Counted from the first letter of the stretch, positions 1-8,651 are shown. The stretch: 64,000 nt of DNA from JAWKWH01 sp963669455 (GCA_963669455.1 OY770026.1:2790001-2854000), one strand, 5' to 3'. Notes: a model not told the origin generated them from the letters alone. Program-made: numbers and translations.

Positions 1-198
1 CAATATCTCGGCGGCAGCGCCTGGGAGGCACCCGGCAAAATCTGGTACGATGCACTACAGCGGATCAACAATCCGCATGCCACCTTTATTCAATGGGCAA
101 TCAAGACCATTGAATCGGCGACCACACTTTGCGGAACCGGCAGTGTCGAAGTGCAAATGCTCCGCCGCGCCTGGAAGCTTGTCGGCATTTCTGTCTAG
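1..198 (+). CDS. M4 family metallopeptidase (thermolysin/protealysin-like), C-terminal end only
   Basis: An open frame runs from the left edge to a TAG at 196-198 and encodes the last 65 residues of a larger protein. The pattern GGSAWEAPGKIWYDAL, then a block ending in LRRAWKLVGISV, is the typical end of M4 zinc peptidases (family pattern: G-x-AWE-x-AG-x-IWY, later AW-x-x-VGV). The zinc-binding HExxH and the propeptide lie outside the window, so activity and secretion cannot be judged. The next gene encodes an emfourin-like inhibitor of such proteases, which independently supports the call. Confidence 0.82.
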   Translation, partial: QYLGGSAWEAPGKIWYDALQRINNPHATFIQWAIKTIESATTLCGTGSVEVQMLRRAWKLVGISV

Positions 199-422
199 GG
201 CAGCTTTGACCAATTCGGGGCCATAGAAGAAAAAATGCTTCAATGGTTCCAAGCCGGTAAAGGCGTTGTCGCGCCGCGACACGCCCTAACAACGCCACCT
301 TGCCATTTCCGGCATTGCAAGGCCGCATCGACGGCCGGTGCGGCCTTCTGTTGGCCGGATTTAAAGCCTATGATGGCGGTTGAGTTTGGAAATTGGCTAT
401 CAACATGCAGGTATGTGCAATC

Positions 423-707
423 ATGATGATCGTGATCAAAACCAGCGGCGGATTTGCCGGTCTGGGTGGACCCGAAAAGAGCCTTGCCACCGATTCCCTC
501 GCTGCCGGGCAACGCCAGGCTGTGTGCGATGCTTTTGCGCCTGAAGTTTTGGAAAAGCTTCAGGCAATGCCCGGCACGCGAAATATCGGCGCGGATCGCT
601 ATAGCTATGAAATTACCATAGTCGGTGATGGTGACGAGCGCCGGACATTCACCCTTCCCGAAGCAGTCCTGCCGCCCCAAATGCTCGATATGATCGACGA
701 CATGTAA
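423..707 (+). CDS. Emfourin-like inhibitor of M4 proteases
   Basis: A small acidic protein of about 94 residues beginning MMIVIKTSGGFAGLGG. Emfourins, the protein inhibitors encoded beside protealysin-like M4 peptidases, share an N-terminal beta strand followed by a GGFAG motif, a helical middle and a C-terminal 'lP..l..lid.m' segment; all are visible here. The frame is open from a TTG at 393 and also has an ATG at 405. I chose the ATG pair at 423/426 because family members start just before the GGFAG strand; a weak AGG lies upstream. The gene sits 224 nt after the M4 peptidase on the same strand, matching the known protease-inhibitor arrangement. There is no signal peptide, so it should act in the cytoplasm, as emfourin does. 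Family assignment is by motif reading, not a search. Confidence 0.75.
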   Translation: MMIVIKTSGGFAGLGGPEKSLATDSLAAGQRQAVCDAFAPEVLEKLQAMPGTRNIGADRYSYEITIVGDGDERRTFTLPEAVLPPQMLDMIDDM

Positions 708-727
708 GCCCGGCGGCGGCGTATCTT

Positions 728-2014
728 CTATGAGGCATTTTTCAAGGCTTGCGCAATATCGGCGATGATGTCGTCGACACTTTCGATGCCGATTGACAGA
801 CGGACCGTATCCGGGCCGGCGCCAGCCGCAATCTTCTGCTCGTCAGTAAGCTGACGGTGCGTTGTCGAAGCGGGATGAATGACCAGCGATTTGGTATCGC
901 CGATATTGGCCAGATGGGACACCATCTCAAGCCCCTCGACAAATTTGACGGCGGCGTCATATCCACCCTTCAACCCGAAGGTGAAGACGGCCCCTGCCCC
1001 GTTGGGCGAATATTTCTTCATCATGGCATGATTGGCATCATCCGGCAGTCCCGGATAGGAAACCCATGCGACCTGATCCTGTTTCGACAGCCAGCCGGCA
1101 ACCTCCAGTGCATTGTCGCAATGGCGCTGCATGCGCAGCGGCAGGGTTTCGCAACCGGTGGCGATCTGAAAGGCATTAAAGGGTGAAATGGCGGGGCCGA
1201 AATCGCGCAAGCCCAACACGCGACAGGCGATGGCAAAGGCAAAATTGCCAAAGGTCTCGTGCAGCACCATGCCCCCATACTCGTCGCGCGGGCCCGATAA
1301 CATCGGATATTTGCCTGACTTCGACCAGTCAAACGTGCCACCATCCACGATGACGCCGCCCATGGAATTGCCGTGCCCGCCAATGAATTTGGTCAGTGAA
1401 TGGACAACGATATCGGCGCCGTGTTCGATCGGGCGAAGCAGGTAGGGGCTTGCCATCGTATTATCGACGATGAGTGGCAATTCGTGCTTGCGGGCAATAT
1501 TGCCGATTGCTTCCAGATCGACAAAAGTGCCGCCCGGATTGGCCAGGCTTTCACAGAATATGGCCTGTGTCTTGTCGTCGATCTGAGCTTCGAAACTGGA
1601 AATATCGTCCGGGTCTGCCCAGCGGACTTCCCAGCCGAAATTCTTGAATGCATGGCCGAACTGGTTAATCGACCCACCATAGAGTTTTTTGGCGGCGACA
1701 AAATTTTCACCCGGCCGCATGATGGTATGGAAAACAACCAGCTGGGCCGCATGGCCCGATGCAAGCGCGAGCGCTGCCGTGCCGCCTTCAAGTGCGGCCA
1801 GCCTTTCTTCCAGTACCGCCTGGGTAGGATTCATGATCCGCGTATAGATATTGCCGAATGCCTGAAGCCCGAACAGCGAGGCGGCGTGATCGGCATCATC
1901 AAAAACGAAAGACGCGGTCTGGTAGATCGGTGTGGCGCGGGCGCCCGTCACCGGATCCGGCTTGGCGCCGGCATGAATGGCAAGAGTATCGAAACCGGGA
2001 GTACGCTGAGACAT
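728..2014 (-). CDS. metY: O-acetylhomoserine sulfhydrylase / aminocarboxypropyltransferase
   Basis: A 428-residue PLP enzyme of the Cys/Met metabolism family. It makes homocysteine from O-acetylhomoserine and sulfide in the cytoplasm (direct sulfhydrylation). Visible marks are the N-terminal FDTLAIHAG, YTRIMNPT (substrate and cofactor contacts), the ASGHAA loop and the PLP-binding lysine, about residue 209, in HSLTKFIGGHG. The length is usual for MetY, longer than MetZ/MetB paralogues, and the insertion after the lysine is typical. The ATG at 2014 is preceded by GAGGG at a good distance. A 15-bp direct repeat lies just upstream and may be regulatory. Confidence 0.93.
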   Translation of the reverse strand: MSQRTPGFDTLAIHAGAKPDPVTGARATPIYQTASFVFDDADHAASLFGLQAFGNIYTRIMNPTQAVLEERLAALEGGTAALALASGHAAQLVVFHTIMRPGENFVAAKKLYGGSINQFGHAFKNFGWEVRWADPDDISSFEAQIDDKTQAIFCESLANPGGTFVDLEAIGNIARKHELPLIVDNTMASPYLLRPIEHGADIVVHSLTKFIGGHGNSMGGVIVDGGTFDWSKSGKYPMLSGPRDEYGGMVLHETFGNFAFAIACRVLGLRDFGPAISPFNAFQIATGCETLPLRMQRHCDNALEVAGWLSKQDQVAWVSYPGLPDDANHAMMKKYSPNGAGAVFTFGLKGGYDAAVKFVEGLEMVSHLANIGDTKSLVIHPASTTHRQLTDEQKIAAGAGPDTVRLSIGIESVDDIIADIAQALKNAS

Positions 2015-2025
2015 GAGGCCCTCTT

Positions 2026-2064
2026 TTAATCAAACTGTCACGGAGCTAGTTAATCAAACTGTCA
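2026..2064. repeat. Two 15-bp direct repeats in the metY leader
   Basis: TTAATCAAACTGTCA occurs at 2026-2040 and again, identical, at 2050-2064: a 24-bp period, about two helical turns. On the metY strand each copy reads TGACAGTTTGATTAA. They end directly upstream of the metY Shine-Dalgarno. They could be a tandem protein site or a short duplication. I do not recognise them as a known riboswitch or regulator box. Confidence 0.7.
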
Positions 2065-2279
2065 TGCTAGATAGCTTATCTGCGACCGGAGCAGAAGGTC
2101 AAAATTACTACAAAACGCCGTTTGGCTGTCACATGGATGTAACAAGCGCGCGTTAGACAGAATATGGTTCTCGTTGCTGCTGACCGCGGATGTACCGGCA
2201 GGAGTGGCGGGTTCCCTTCCGCCGGGGTTGAACGCTTTTTCACCAGCCTTTTGATGCAGGCAACAGGTTTGCCTGGCCT

Positions 2280-2792
2280 TCACAGCTGCAGGTTTTGAAG
2301 CCGGCGGCGCGCCAATGGTTTCTTCGCGGAAATGATGTGCGAGTTGACGCCGTTCCAGCCGATTTCACCGGAAAGACGTGCATATTCGATTTTCGGGCAG
2401 CGGTTCATCACGACGGAAAGCCCTGCCTGTTCCAGCCTGGCTGCGGCCTCGTCATTGCGAATCGACAACTGCATCCACACGATTTTTGGCAGCTGGTTCA
2501 GCGCCAAAATCTCGTCGACGATAGCTGGAACAGCGGCGGCGGGCCGGAATATATCCACCATGTCGATAGCGTCTTGGATATCTGAGAGCCTGGCGTAGGT
2601 CATGCACCCGACAATCTGCTTTCCGGCGTGGCCGGGATTAACGGGTTGGACCTGATATCCCTTGTCCTTCAGATATTTTGCAACAAAATATGACGGACGA
2701 ACGGTATTTGCCGAAGCGCCGATAATGGCCACCGACCGGACAGATTTCAAGATGTCGCGGATATAGGCATCTTCGTATTGATCGTGATCCAT
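2280..2792 (-). CDS. CoA-binding domain protein (YccU-like)
   Basis: A 170-residue protein consisting of one CoA-binding Rossmann domain. The start VRSVAIIGASANTVRPS gives the nucleotide loop; KGYQVQPVNPGHAGKQIVG and VDIFRPAAAVPAIV follow the YccU/CoA_binding_2 pattern. Known members bind CoA-type ligands but have no settled role. The frame stays open upstream to 2921; I chose the ATG at 2792 because a GGGA sits about 6 nt before it and family members start near there. The gap down to metY (about 265 nt) holds no other gene I can support. Confidence 0.82.
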   Translation of the reverse strand: MDHDQYEDAYIRDILKSVRSVAIIGASANTVRPSYFVAKYLKDKGYQVQPVNPGHAGKQIVGCMTYARLSDIQDAIDMVDIFRPAAAVPAIVDEILALNQLPKIVWMQLSIRNDEAAARLEQAGLSVVMNRCPKIEYARLSGEIGWNGVNSHIISAKKPLARRRLQNLQL

Positions 2793-3006
2793 GCTGTCCC
2801 AACCCAAGCCAGATAAGTTTACCGCGTCCCTACAATTTTTATGACCGGACGGGCAATGGTTGCGCAAACGCTTCCACCGCCTTGATGCGACTGCGAGGCA
2901 GGCAGGTAACAGATTGCTCAATCTATTGTTATTGCCTGGGCGGTTGCAGTTGATGAAATACGCACAACATTCCTACCATCGGATTTATTGGCGATTGGAG
3001 AATATT

Positions 3007-3315
3007 ATGTACAAAATCATGACAGCCGCGCTGGCATTGACAGTCTCGGCCACCGCAGCCCAGGCAATTTCGCGCCACAATTCAACGTCGCTTAGCTGCC
3101 AACGCATTCAGTCGATCATCCAAGAGGAGGGTGCGGCGATCATGCGATACCAATCAACGCGCAATCCGAGCCTGCGCCTGTATGACCGCTATGTCAGCAA
3201 CGGTGCCTTCTGCGATACAGAAAAATATCCGGTTAGGGCGACAATACCGGCTGCCGATACCAACCAGTGCATTGTTTTCCGTTGTGTCGATCGTTCCAGC
3301 AACTCGTCGCAGTAA
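3007..3315 (+). CDS. Small secreted hypothetical protein
   Basis: A 102-residue protein starting MYKIMTAALALTVSATAAQA, a clear Sec signal peptide with an AQA cleavage site, so the mature protein (about 82 residues) is periplasmic. The mature part contains four cysteines (SCQRI, AFCDTE, QCIVFRC), suggesting disulfides, and a pattern RYxSxRxPSLxLYDRYV that I associate with small conserved hypothetical proteins of Rhizobiales. The ATG at 3007 is preceded by GGAG at 6 nt spacing; the longer open frame from 2860 is not used. Function unknown. Confidence 0.72.
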   Translation: MYKIMTAALALTVSATAAQAISRHNSTSLSCQRIQSIIQEEGAAIMRYQSTRNPSLRLYDRYVSNGAFCDTEKYPVRATIPAADTNQCIVFRCVDRSSNSSQ

Positions 3316-3357
3316 GCGCATTCAGCCGTTTTTAGCTGCCGGCCACTGAGACACGCT

Positions 3358-3786
3358 CTAAGGCAAGGTCAAGTGGCCATCCTGATCGAGCGGTGCAAAC
3401 GGATTATAGGCCAGTTCCCACAAATGGCCGTCGGGGTCGGCGAAATAACCGGAATAGCCGCCCCAGAAGACTTTCTGCGGCGGCTTGACCGCTTTGGCGC
3501 CGCAAGACAGCGCAAATTCATAGGCCGCATCGACTTCCGCCTCGCTGGCCAGATTGTGAGCGAGCGATACACCTGAAAAACCAGGGGCTGAATCCTCCAC
3601 GCCGGCATCGTCCGCCAATCCCCGCCTTGAATAAAGGCCAAGAACCGTGCCGTTCAGCTTGATGAAGGTCACGCTATCCTGGCTGGCAGGCGACTTTTTC
3701 CACCCAAGCTGTTCGTAAAACGCGGTGGCCTTTTTCAGATCGGCAACACCGAGTGTGACAATGGAAATACGCGGATCGAATTGCAT
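3358..3786 (-). CDS. VOC (glyoxalase/bleomycin-resistance fold) family protein
   Basis: About 142 residues with the vicinal-oxygen-chelate pattern: ISIVTLGVADLKKATAFYEQ at the start of the first beta-alpha-beta-beta-beta unit and GYFADPDGHLWELAYNP at the end of the second. The glutamate in DGHLWELAY is the usual metal ligand. The substrate cannot be inferred. An ATG lies at 3786, with an in-frame TTG at 3789; I use the ATG. The gene stands alone between two hypotheticals. Confidence 0.85.
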   Translation of the reverse strand: MQFDPRISIVTLGVADLKKATAFYEQLGWKKSPASQDSVTFIKLNGTVLGLYSRRGLADDAGVEDSAPGFSGVSLAHNLASEAEVDAAYEFALSCGAKAVKPPQKVFWGGYSGYFADPDGHLWELAYNPFAPLDQDGHLTLP

Positions 3787-3939
3787 CAAATCGCTTTCTG
3801 TATCTGGAACATTTCATGAACATATACAATTCAAACAAGCCCTTCAAGCGGCATTTCATAAATCCCGGCCAGATCGGTAGCGCTGCACCATTATTTAATC
3901 TAATCTTGAGTTCACAGTATATCCGGGTGTCAATTAAAT

Positions 3940-4572
3940 ATGATCGATTTTCTTGCCTGGCTGGGATTTGTTGAAGACAAACATATCACCGCCGCGATTG
4001 GCGGGTTGTTTGGGTTTACCGGTGTCGTTTTTACCGGTCTTGCCGCTATTTGCGCCTGGCTTGGAAAACAATACCTTATGCGGCGTGAACGCCGCCGCGA
4101 TATCCGCAATGCCTTGAGAGCTGAAGTCGAATCTCAATGGCGGATGCTTTATATCAGCCCGCTGTCTGATGAGGTGCTGCCGGAAATTGCCCGGCGGCTG
4201 AAGGCCAAAGGCGGAAAGAATTACTCGCCCTATTTCAGTTCATATCTGAACTCGGATATCTATGCCGAAATCAAAAGCGAAATTGCCATTCTCGGCGACG
4301 AGGAAATTCCCCACATCGTGCGCTTTTATCACCATATGTCGGTGATGGATGGTTTTGTCGCCACGCTTCAGGAAGAGAAGTTCGCCTCATTCGATGCAGA
4401 ACGCAAATTGCAGATGATCGGGCATTTGTTCGAGATGGTCGATTTTGCTGTTCATCTGGCCGAACGTGCTCTCTTGGCTCTGGAAGGAAGCCTGAAGACC
4501 CCCCGCAGCCGCACAATCGATTACATTAGGCGAACAGAATTGGCGCAAACCAGCCGTTTTGCTCAAAGATAG
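3940..4572 (+). CDS. Hypothetical membrane-anchored protein
   Basis: A 210-residue protein I do not recognise. One strong hydrophobic stretch at about residues 17-40 (IGGLFGFTGVVFTGLAAICA) is followed by a basic RRERRRD segment, which by the positive-inside rule puts the soluble rest (about 45-210, mostly helical) in the cytoplasm. The soluble part has no motif I can name. It is flanked by a VOC gene on the other strand and a 9-bp tandem repeat downstream, with no operon partner. Confidence 0.6.
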   Translation: MIDFLAWLGFVEDKHITAAIGGLFGFTGVVFTGLAAICAWLGKQYLMRRERRRDIRNALRAEVESQWRMLYISPLSDEVLPEIARRLKAKGGKNYSPYFSSYLNSDIYAEIKSEIAILGDEEIPHIVRFYHHMSVMDGFVATLQEEKFASFDAERKLQMIGHLFEMVDFAVHLAERALLALEGSLKTPRSRTIDYIRRTELAQTSRFAQR

Positions 4573-4598
4573 ATAGGTAGGGGGCCGTATTGCCCGGG

Positions 4599-4633
4599 TT
4601 TTTGGGGCTTTTGGGGCTTTTGGGGCTTTTGGG
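4599..4633. repeat. 9-bp tandem repeat (TTTTGGGGC, about 3.5 units)
   Basis: After the stop at 4572 the sequence runs through at least three perfect units of TTTTGGGGC and a partial fourth, ending in TTTTGGGAATT. The G-runs are short and regularly spaced (four runs of 3-4 G). It lies in the convergent gap between the hypothetical gene and the crotonase gene. It could be a simple slipped-strand repeat or a G-quadruplex former. Confidence 0.85.
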
Positions 4634-4795
4634 AATTGTCTTTTTTTTCTGACACTTAGACCACCTTGAACACGCAGCTAGCTGTGTGATTTGCGAGTAG
4701 ATAATAGTGCGTTTTCCAGTCGATTTCAAGAATGGCGCCAGTAGCCGGCAATAAATTCTTGCAGCCGATGACATGATTGCTTGCCAAACAACAAT

Positions 4796-5614
4796 TTATT
4801 TATCCTCCCACTCAGGCGTGCGTTTCTCGAAAAATGCCGACATGCCCTCATGCGCATCGCGGCTCATGAAACCGTCGGCCATGACTTTTGATGAATAGGC
4901 ATAGGCTTCGGCCAACGGCATATCGAGCTGCCGGTAAAACGCGCGCTTGCCCATGGCGATTGCCGAAGACGATTTAGATGCAATGGTTTGCGCATATTTC
5001 CTGACAATCTGATTCAGGTATTCTGGCGGCACAACCCGGTTAACCAGACCAAAGTCCCGAGCCGTCTGCGCATCGATCATCTCGCCTGTCAGCAACATTT
5101 CCATGGCGTGTTTGGGCGACAGATTTCGCGACAACGCGACCATCGGCGTTGAACAAAACCCGCCCAGATTGACGCCGGGTGTACAAAATTGCGCCCGCTC
5201 CGATGCAATCGCCAGATCGCAGCTGGCAACCAGCTGACAGCCGGCGGCTGTCGCAATGCCGTCCACCGACGCGATCACCGGTTTGGGATTATCCACGATG
5301 GCCTGCATGACATCACAGCAGCGCTCAAACAATGTTTCAAGAAACGCCCTGCCGCCGTCAGGATCGCCGTGATGGGCTTTCATCTCGCGCAAATCATGGC
5401 CGGCGCAGAATATTTTTCCCGATGAGGCGATGACGATCACATTGACCTTGTTGTTGTCGCGCGCGGCGGCAAAAAGCCCGGCGAGCCGGGTCAGCACATC
5501 GAGCGACAGGGAATGGGTCGGTGGCGCGGCCAGTTCGATTGTCAAAACACCGCCTTTAACATTCGTCACAAACGGCGCATCTTCACCCGGGTCAGGTGCC
5601 AATATTCCGGCCAT
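4796..5614 (-). CDS. Enoyl-CoA hydratase/isomerase family protein lacking the catalytic Glu pair (ECHDC3-like)
   Basis: A crotonase-fold protein of about 272 residues. The first oxyanion-hole region is clear (IFCAGHDLREM) and so is the second (GIATAAGCQLVASCDLAIAS). In true hydratases the second region reads GGCE and is followed by a second Glu; here these are AGCQ and TPGVNLGGF, so both catalytic Glu are absent. This pattern matches the ECHDC3-like subgroup, whose reaction is not established. The frame is open to 5686; I take the ATG at 5614 (MAGILAPD), but the ribosome site is weak, so the start is uncertain. It is divergent from the next crotonase gene. Confidence 0.8.
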   Translation of the reverse strand: MAGILAPDPGEDAPFVTNVKGGVLTIELAAPPTHSLSLDVLTRLAGLFAAARDNNKVNVIVIASSGKIFCAGHDLREMKAHHGDPDGGRAFLETLFERCCDVMQAIVDNPKPVIASVDGIATAAGCQLVASCDLAIASERAQFCTPGVNLGGFCSTPMVALSRNLSPKHAMEMLLTGEMIDAQTARDFGLVNRVVPPEYLNQIVRKYAQTIASKSSSAIAMGKRAFYRQLDMPLAEAYAYSSKVMADGFMSRDAHEGMSAFFEKRTPEWEDK

Positions 5615-5752
5615 TTTCACTTCACTGCCTGTACTGGTTATTTGAATCGCCGCGATGCTATCACAGGTCAGCATAATTGTGGCCAATCTTGCCAGGCCGC
5701 TTGACTGCGCGCGCCGCTATCGACACGCTCATATTCAGGGGGAACAAAGTTC

Positions 5753-6622
5753 ATGGCGAAGGTTTGCTACGAAAAAGATGGCAGGATTGGCCGGATCACA
5801 CTCAACCGGCCAGACGTGATGAATGCGATCGACGACGATCTGCCGGTTGAACTTGCTGCTGCAGTCGAAGAGGCCAATCGCGACCAAAATGTGCATGTCA
5901 TAGTGCTATCGGGTGCCGGTGACGCTTTTTGCGCTGGCTATGACATGCAATATTACGCCGAAGCGCGATCGGGTGCGGGTGCGGGTGCGGAGATGACGCA
6001 AGCCATGCCCTGGGATCCGATGAAGGACTACGCCTTCATGATGCGCAATACCGAATTGTTCATGTCGCTTTGGCGCTCCCACCGGCCGGTTATCACCAAG
6101 GTGCACGGCTATGCTATCGCTGGCGGCTCCGACATCGCGCTTTGCTCCGACATGATCGTGATGGCCGACGACGCGGAGATCGGATACATGCCGGTCAGGG
6201 TGTGGGGTTGTCCAACCACGGCAATGTGGGTCTACCGGCTGGGGCCGGAAAAGGCCAAGCGCATGGTGTTTACCGGCGACAGGATCAAGGGACCGGAGGC
6301 TGAAAAGCTCGGCCTGGTATTAAAATCGGTTCCAGCCGCCGAGCTTGATGCCGAGGTCGAGCGGCTGGCCGAACGGATTTCCACCGTCCCTGTCAATCAG
6401 TTGATGATGCAGAAGCTGGTCGTCAATCAGGCGGTTGAGGCGATGGGGCTGAAGCAGACGCAAATGTTTGCCACCTTGTTTGACGGCATTACCCGGCATT
6501 CGCCAGAGGGGCTGAATTTCAAGGCCAGATCAGAAGCCGAGGGATGGAAGAAAGCCGTACGGGAACGTGACCTCGGCACCTATGACTGGACCGATGATCG
6601 CCCGATAAACCCGCGTGGCTGA
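5753..6622 (+). CDS. Crotonase / enoyl-CoA hydratase family protein
   Basis: A 289-residue crotonase-fold protein with the N-terminal core GRIGRITLNRPDVMNAI, oxyanion loop AFCAGYDMQYY and second loop GYAIAGGSDIALCSD. The position of the first catalytic Glu is Asp (GGSD for GGCE) and the second is not evident in EIGYMPVRVWGCP, so hydration by the classical mechanism is doubtful; isomerase, hydrolase or another crotonase chemistry is possible. A C-terminal extension (after about 255) ends in a Trp/Asp-rich tail. The thioesterase gene 36 nt downstream is probably in the same transcript. Confidence 0.85.
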   Translation: MAKVCYEKDGRIGRITLNRPDVMNAIDDDLPVELAAAVEEANRDQNVHVIVLSGAGDAFCAGYDMQYYAEARSGAGAGAEMTQAMPWDPMKDYAFMMRNTELFMSLWRSHRPVITKVHGYAIAGGSDIALCSDMIVMADDAEIGYMPVRVWGCPTTAMWVYRLGPEKAKRMVFTGDRIKGPEAEKLGLVLKSVPAAELDAEVERLAERISTVPVNQLMMQKLVVNQAVEAMGLKQTQMFATLFDGITRHSPEGLNFKARSEAEGWKKAVRERDLGTYDWTDDRPINPRG

Positions 6623-6658
6623 TAGCGCGCGCCTGTCCATTTAAACGAAAGGAAAATC

Positions 6659-7102
6659 ATGGCCCCTCGCCCGCTTAAACCCGTGATGAATGCCGATGAG
6701 GTCAACCGGTTGATGGCAAAAGTCTATCCGCAACTGAATGAAGCCCATTCCGCCTTTTATGCGCTGGATGTGTTTCCAGGCGGTTGTGTGATGCGGCTTG
6801 ATGCCGATGAACGGCATCTGCGCGCCGGTGATACGGTCTCCGGCCCGTCGCTTTTTACGCTTGCCGATATCGCTGGCTATGTCTGCGTTTTAACCCATGC
6901 CGGCCCCGATGCCCTGTCGGTAACCACCAATCTCAACATCAACTTCATGCGAAAGGCCGAGGCCGGGCCCATCGACGGGCATTGCCGCATTTTGAAGCTT
7001 GGAAAAAACCTGATGGTGTTCGAGATCGATATGCGCGCCGGCGCCGACAAGCAGACCGTGGCGCACGCAACAGGAACATATTCCATCCCACCGGCGAAAT
7101 GA
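6659..7102 (+). CDS. PaaI-like hotdog-fold acyl-CoA thioesterase
   Basis: A 147-residue single hotdog domain. The segment TVSGPSLFTLADIAGYVCVL carries the PaaI-type pattern (active-site Asp on the central helix), and VTTNLNINFMRKAEAGPI the beta strand and turn that follow. Such enzymes cleave acyl- or aryl-CoA thioesters. The ATG at 6659 follows AAAGGAAAA, a good ribosome site. With the crotonase gene upstream it forms a likely two-gene operon for processing an acyl-CoA; the substrate is unknown. Confidence 0.85.
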   Translation: MAPRPLKPVMNADEVNRLMAKVYPQLNEAHSAFYALDVFPGGCVMRLDADERHLRAGDTVSGPSLFTLADIAGYVCVLTHAGPDALSVTTNLNINFMRKAEAGPIDGHCRILKLGKNLMVFEIDMRAGADKQTVAHATGTYSIPPAK

Positions 7103-7181
7103 GCGGCACGCTGCAGTTGACTGCATAGCGTGTTTACAACGAACCGGGCTAGCTGCAGGCAGGCAGATGCAAAGGGTTCTA

Positions 7182-8651
7182 TCAAACCCCGCCGATGCAG
7201 ATATATTTCATTTCGAGATAGTCATCGCAGCCATATTTGGAGCCTTCGCGGCCGGTTCCTGATTGCTTGACGCCGCCGAAAGGGGCCACTTCCGTGGAGA
7301 TCAGCCCGGTATTGACGCCGACCATTCCATATTCGAGCGCTTCTGCCACCGTCCAGACCTTCGAAAGGTCTTTGGCATAGAAATAGGAGGCAAGCCCGAA
7401 GATCGTGTCATTGGCCTGTTCGATCACATCGTCGACCGTCTCGAATTTGAACAGCGGCGCGACAGGGCCAAAAGTTTCATCTGAGGCGATCAGCATATCG
7501 CGGGTCACATCTTTCAGCACAGTCGGCTTAAAAAAGGTGCCACCCAGCTCATGTTTCTTGCCTCCGGTGACAAGCAAAGCGCCTTTGGACATGGCATCTT
7601 CGATATGCTCTTCGACCTTGGCAACCGCATCATCGCTTATCAGCGGGCCGGCCGTGACGCCCTCGTCAAAACCGTCTCCAACCTTCATGGCATCAACGGC
7701 AGCAACAAGCTTTTCGGCAAAGGCGTCATAGACGCCGGCTTGAACATAGATGCGGTTGGCGCAGACACAGGTCTGACCATTGTTGCGGTATTTGGAGATC
7801 ATCGCGCCTTCGACGGCGGCATCAAGATCGGCATCGTCAAACACGATGAAGGGTGCGTTGCCGCCCAGCTCCATTGACGTTTTCATCACCTGATCGGCCG
7901 ATTGCTTCATCAAGATGCGGCCGACTTCGGTCGAGCCCGTGAAGGTGAGCTTGCGGACCTTTTCATTGTCGCAGAATTCTTTGCCGATCACCGAAGATCG
8001 TTTGGAGGTGATGACCGACAGCAAGCCCTTGGGAAGACCGGCCTGTTCTGCAAGATAGGCCATCGCCAGGGCCGAAAGAGGCGTTTCGGCAGCCGGCTTT
8101 GCGATAAAGGCGCAACCAACCGCCAGGGCCGGCCCGACCTTGCGGGCAATCATCGCATTTGGAAAGTTCCAGGGCGTGATCGAAGCGACAACGCCGACCG
8201 GCTGTTTGAGCACCATGATGCGCTTGTCGGGCTGGTGGCCCGGAATGATGTCGCCATAAACGCGCTTGGCCTCTTCGGCGAACCACTCGATGAAGCTCGC
8301 GCCATACATGATTTCGCCTTTGGCCTCGGCCAGGGGCTTGCCCATCTCGGCGCAAAGAATAGCACCCAGATCGTCAACATTGGCGACCATCAGATCATAC
8401 CATTTGCGAAGAACCGCAGACCGCTCCTTGCCGGTCCTGGCCGCCCAATCCTTTTGCGCAAGATAAGCCACATCAATCGCCCGCCGGGTTTCCTCAACCC
8501 CCATGTCAGGCAGTGATGTGATCACTTCACCGGTCGACGGATTGCGTACGTCAAAAAAACCGCCCGACGTCGATGCACGAACCCAATCACAACCAATGAG
8601 GGCAGCGCTGATTAGAAGGGACTTATTTGACAGTCTGCTTGACATATCCAT
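7182..8651 (-). CDS. gabD: Succinate-semialdehyde dehydrogenase, NAD(P)-dependent
   Basis: A 489-residue aldehyde dehydrogenase. The catalytic Cys lies in NNGQTCVCANRIYVQ, the general-base Glu in MELGGNAPFIV, and the cofactor loop in FTGSTEVGRILM. GabD-typical segments include RKVGPALAVGCAFIAKPAAE and the C-terminal GREGSKYGCDDYLEMKYIC. It oxidises succinate semialdehyde, the product of the upstream gene, to succinate for the TCA cycle. The gabT stop and this ATG overlap as TAATG, so translation is probably coupled; a second ATG lies two codons on at 8645. Confidence 0.93.
   Translation of the reverse strand: MDMSSRLSNKSLLISAALIGCDWVRASTSGGFFDVRNPSTGEVITSLPDMGVEETRRAIDVAYLAQKDWAARTGKERSAVLRKWYDLMVANVDDLGAILCAEMGKPLAEAKGEIMYGASFIEWFAEEAKRVYGDIIPGHQPDKRIMVLKQPVGVVASITPWNFPNAMIARKVGPALAVGCAFIAKPAAETPLSALAMAYLAEQAGLPKGLLSVITSKRSSVIGKEFCDNEKVRKLTFTGSTEVGRILMKQSADQVMKTSMELGGNAPFIVFDDADLDAAVEGAMISKYRNNGQTCVCANRIYVQAGVYDAFAEKLVAAVDAMKVGDGFDEGVTAGPLISDDAVAKVEEHIEDAMSKGALLVTGGKKHELGGTFFKPTVLKDVTRDMLIASDETFGPVAPLFKFETVDDVIEQANDTIFGLASYFYAKDLSKVWTVAEALEYGMVGVNTGLISTEVAPFGGVKQSGTGREGSKYGCDDYLEMKYICIGGV

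Noticed and set aside
2015..2279. Possible SAM-II or other riboswitch before metY
   Set aside because: The conserved pairing and 3' GCTAAAAAGGG of SAM-II are not present. Only direct repeats and one small hairpin are seen.
2062..2283. Open frame of 73 codons between metY and the CoA-binding gene
   Set aside because: No ribosome site, odd composition and no recognisable motif; it is probably chance.
4526..4774. Minus-strand frame with PKS repeats
   Set aside because: The repeat peptides come only from the 9-bp DNA repeat; no start signal is evident.
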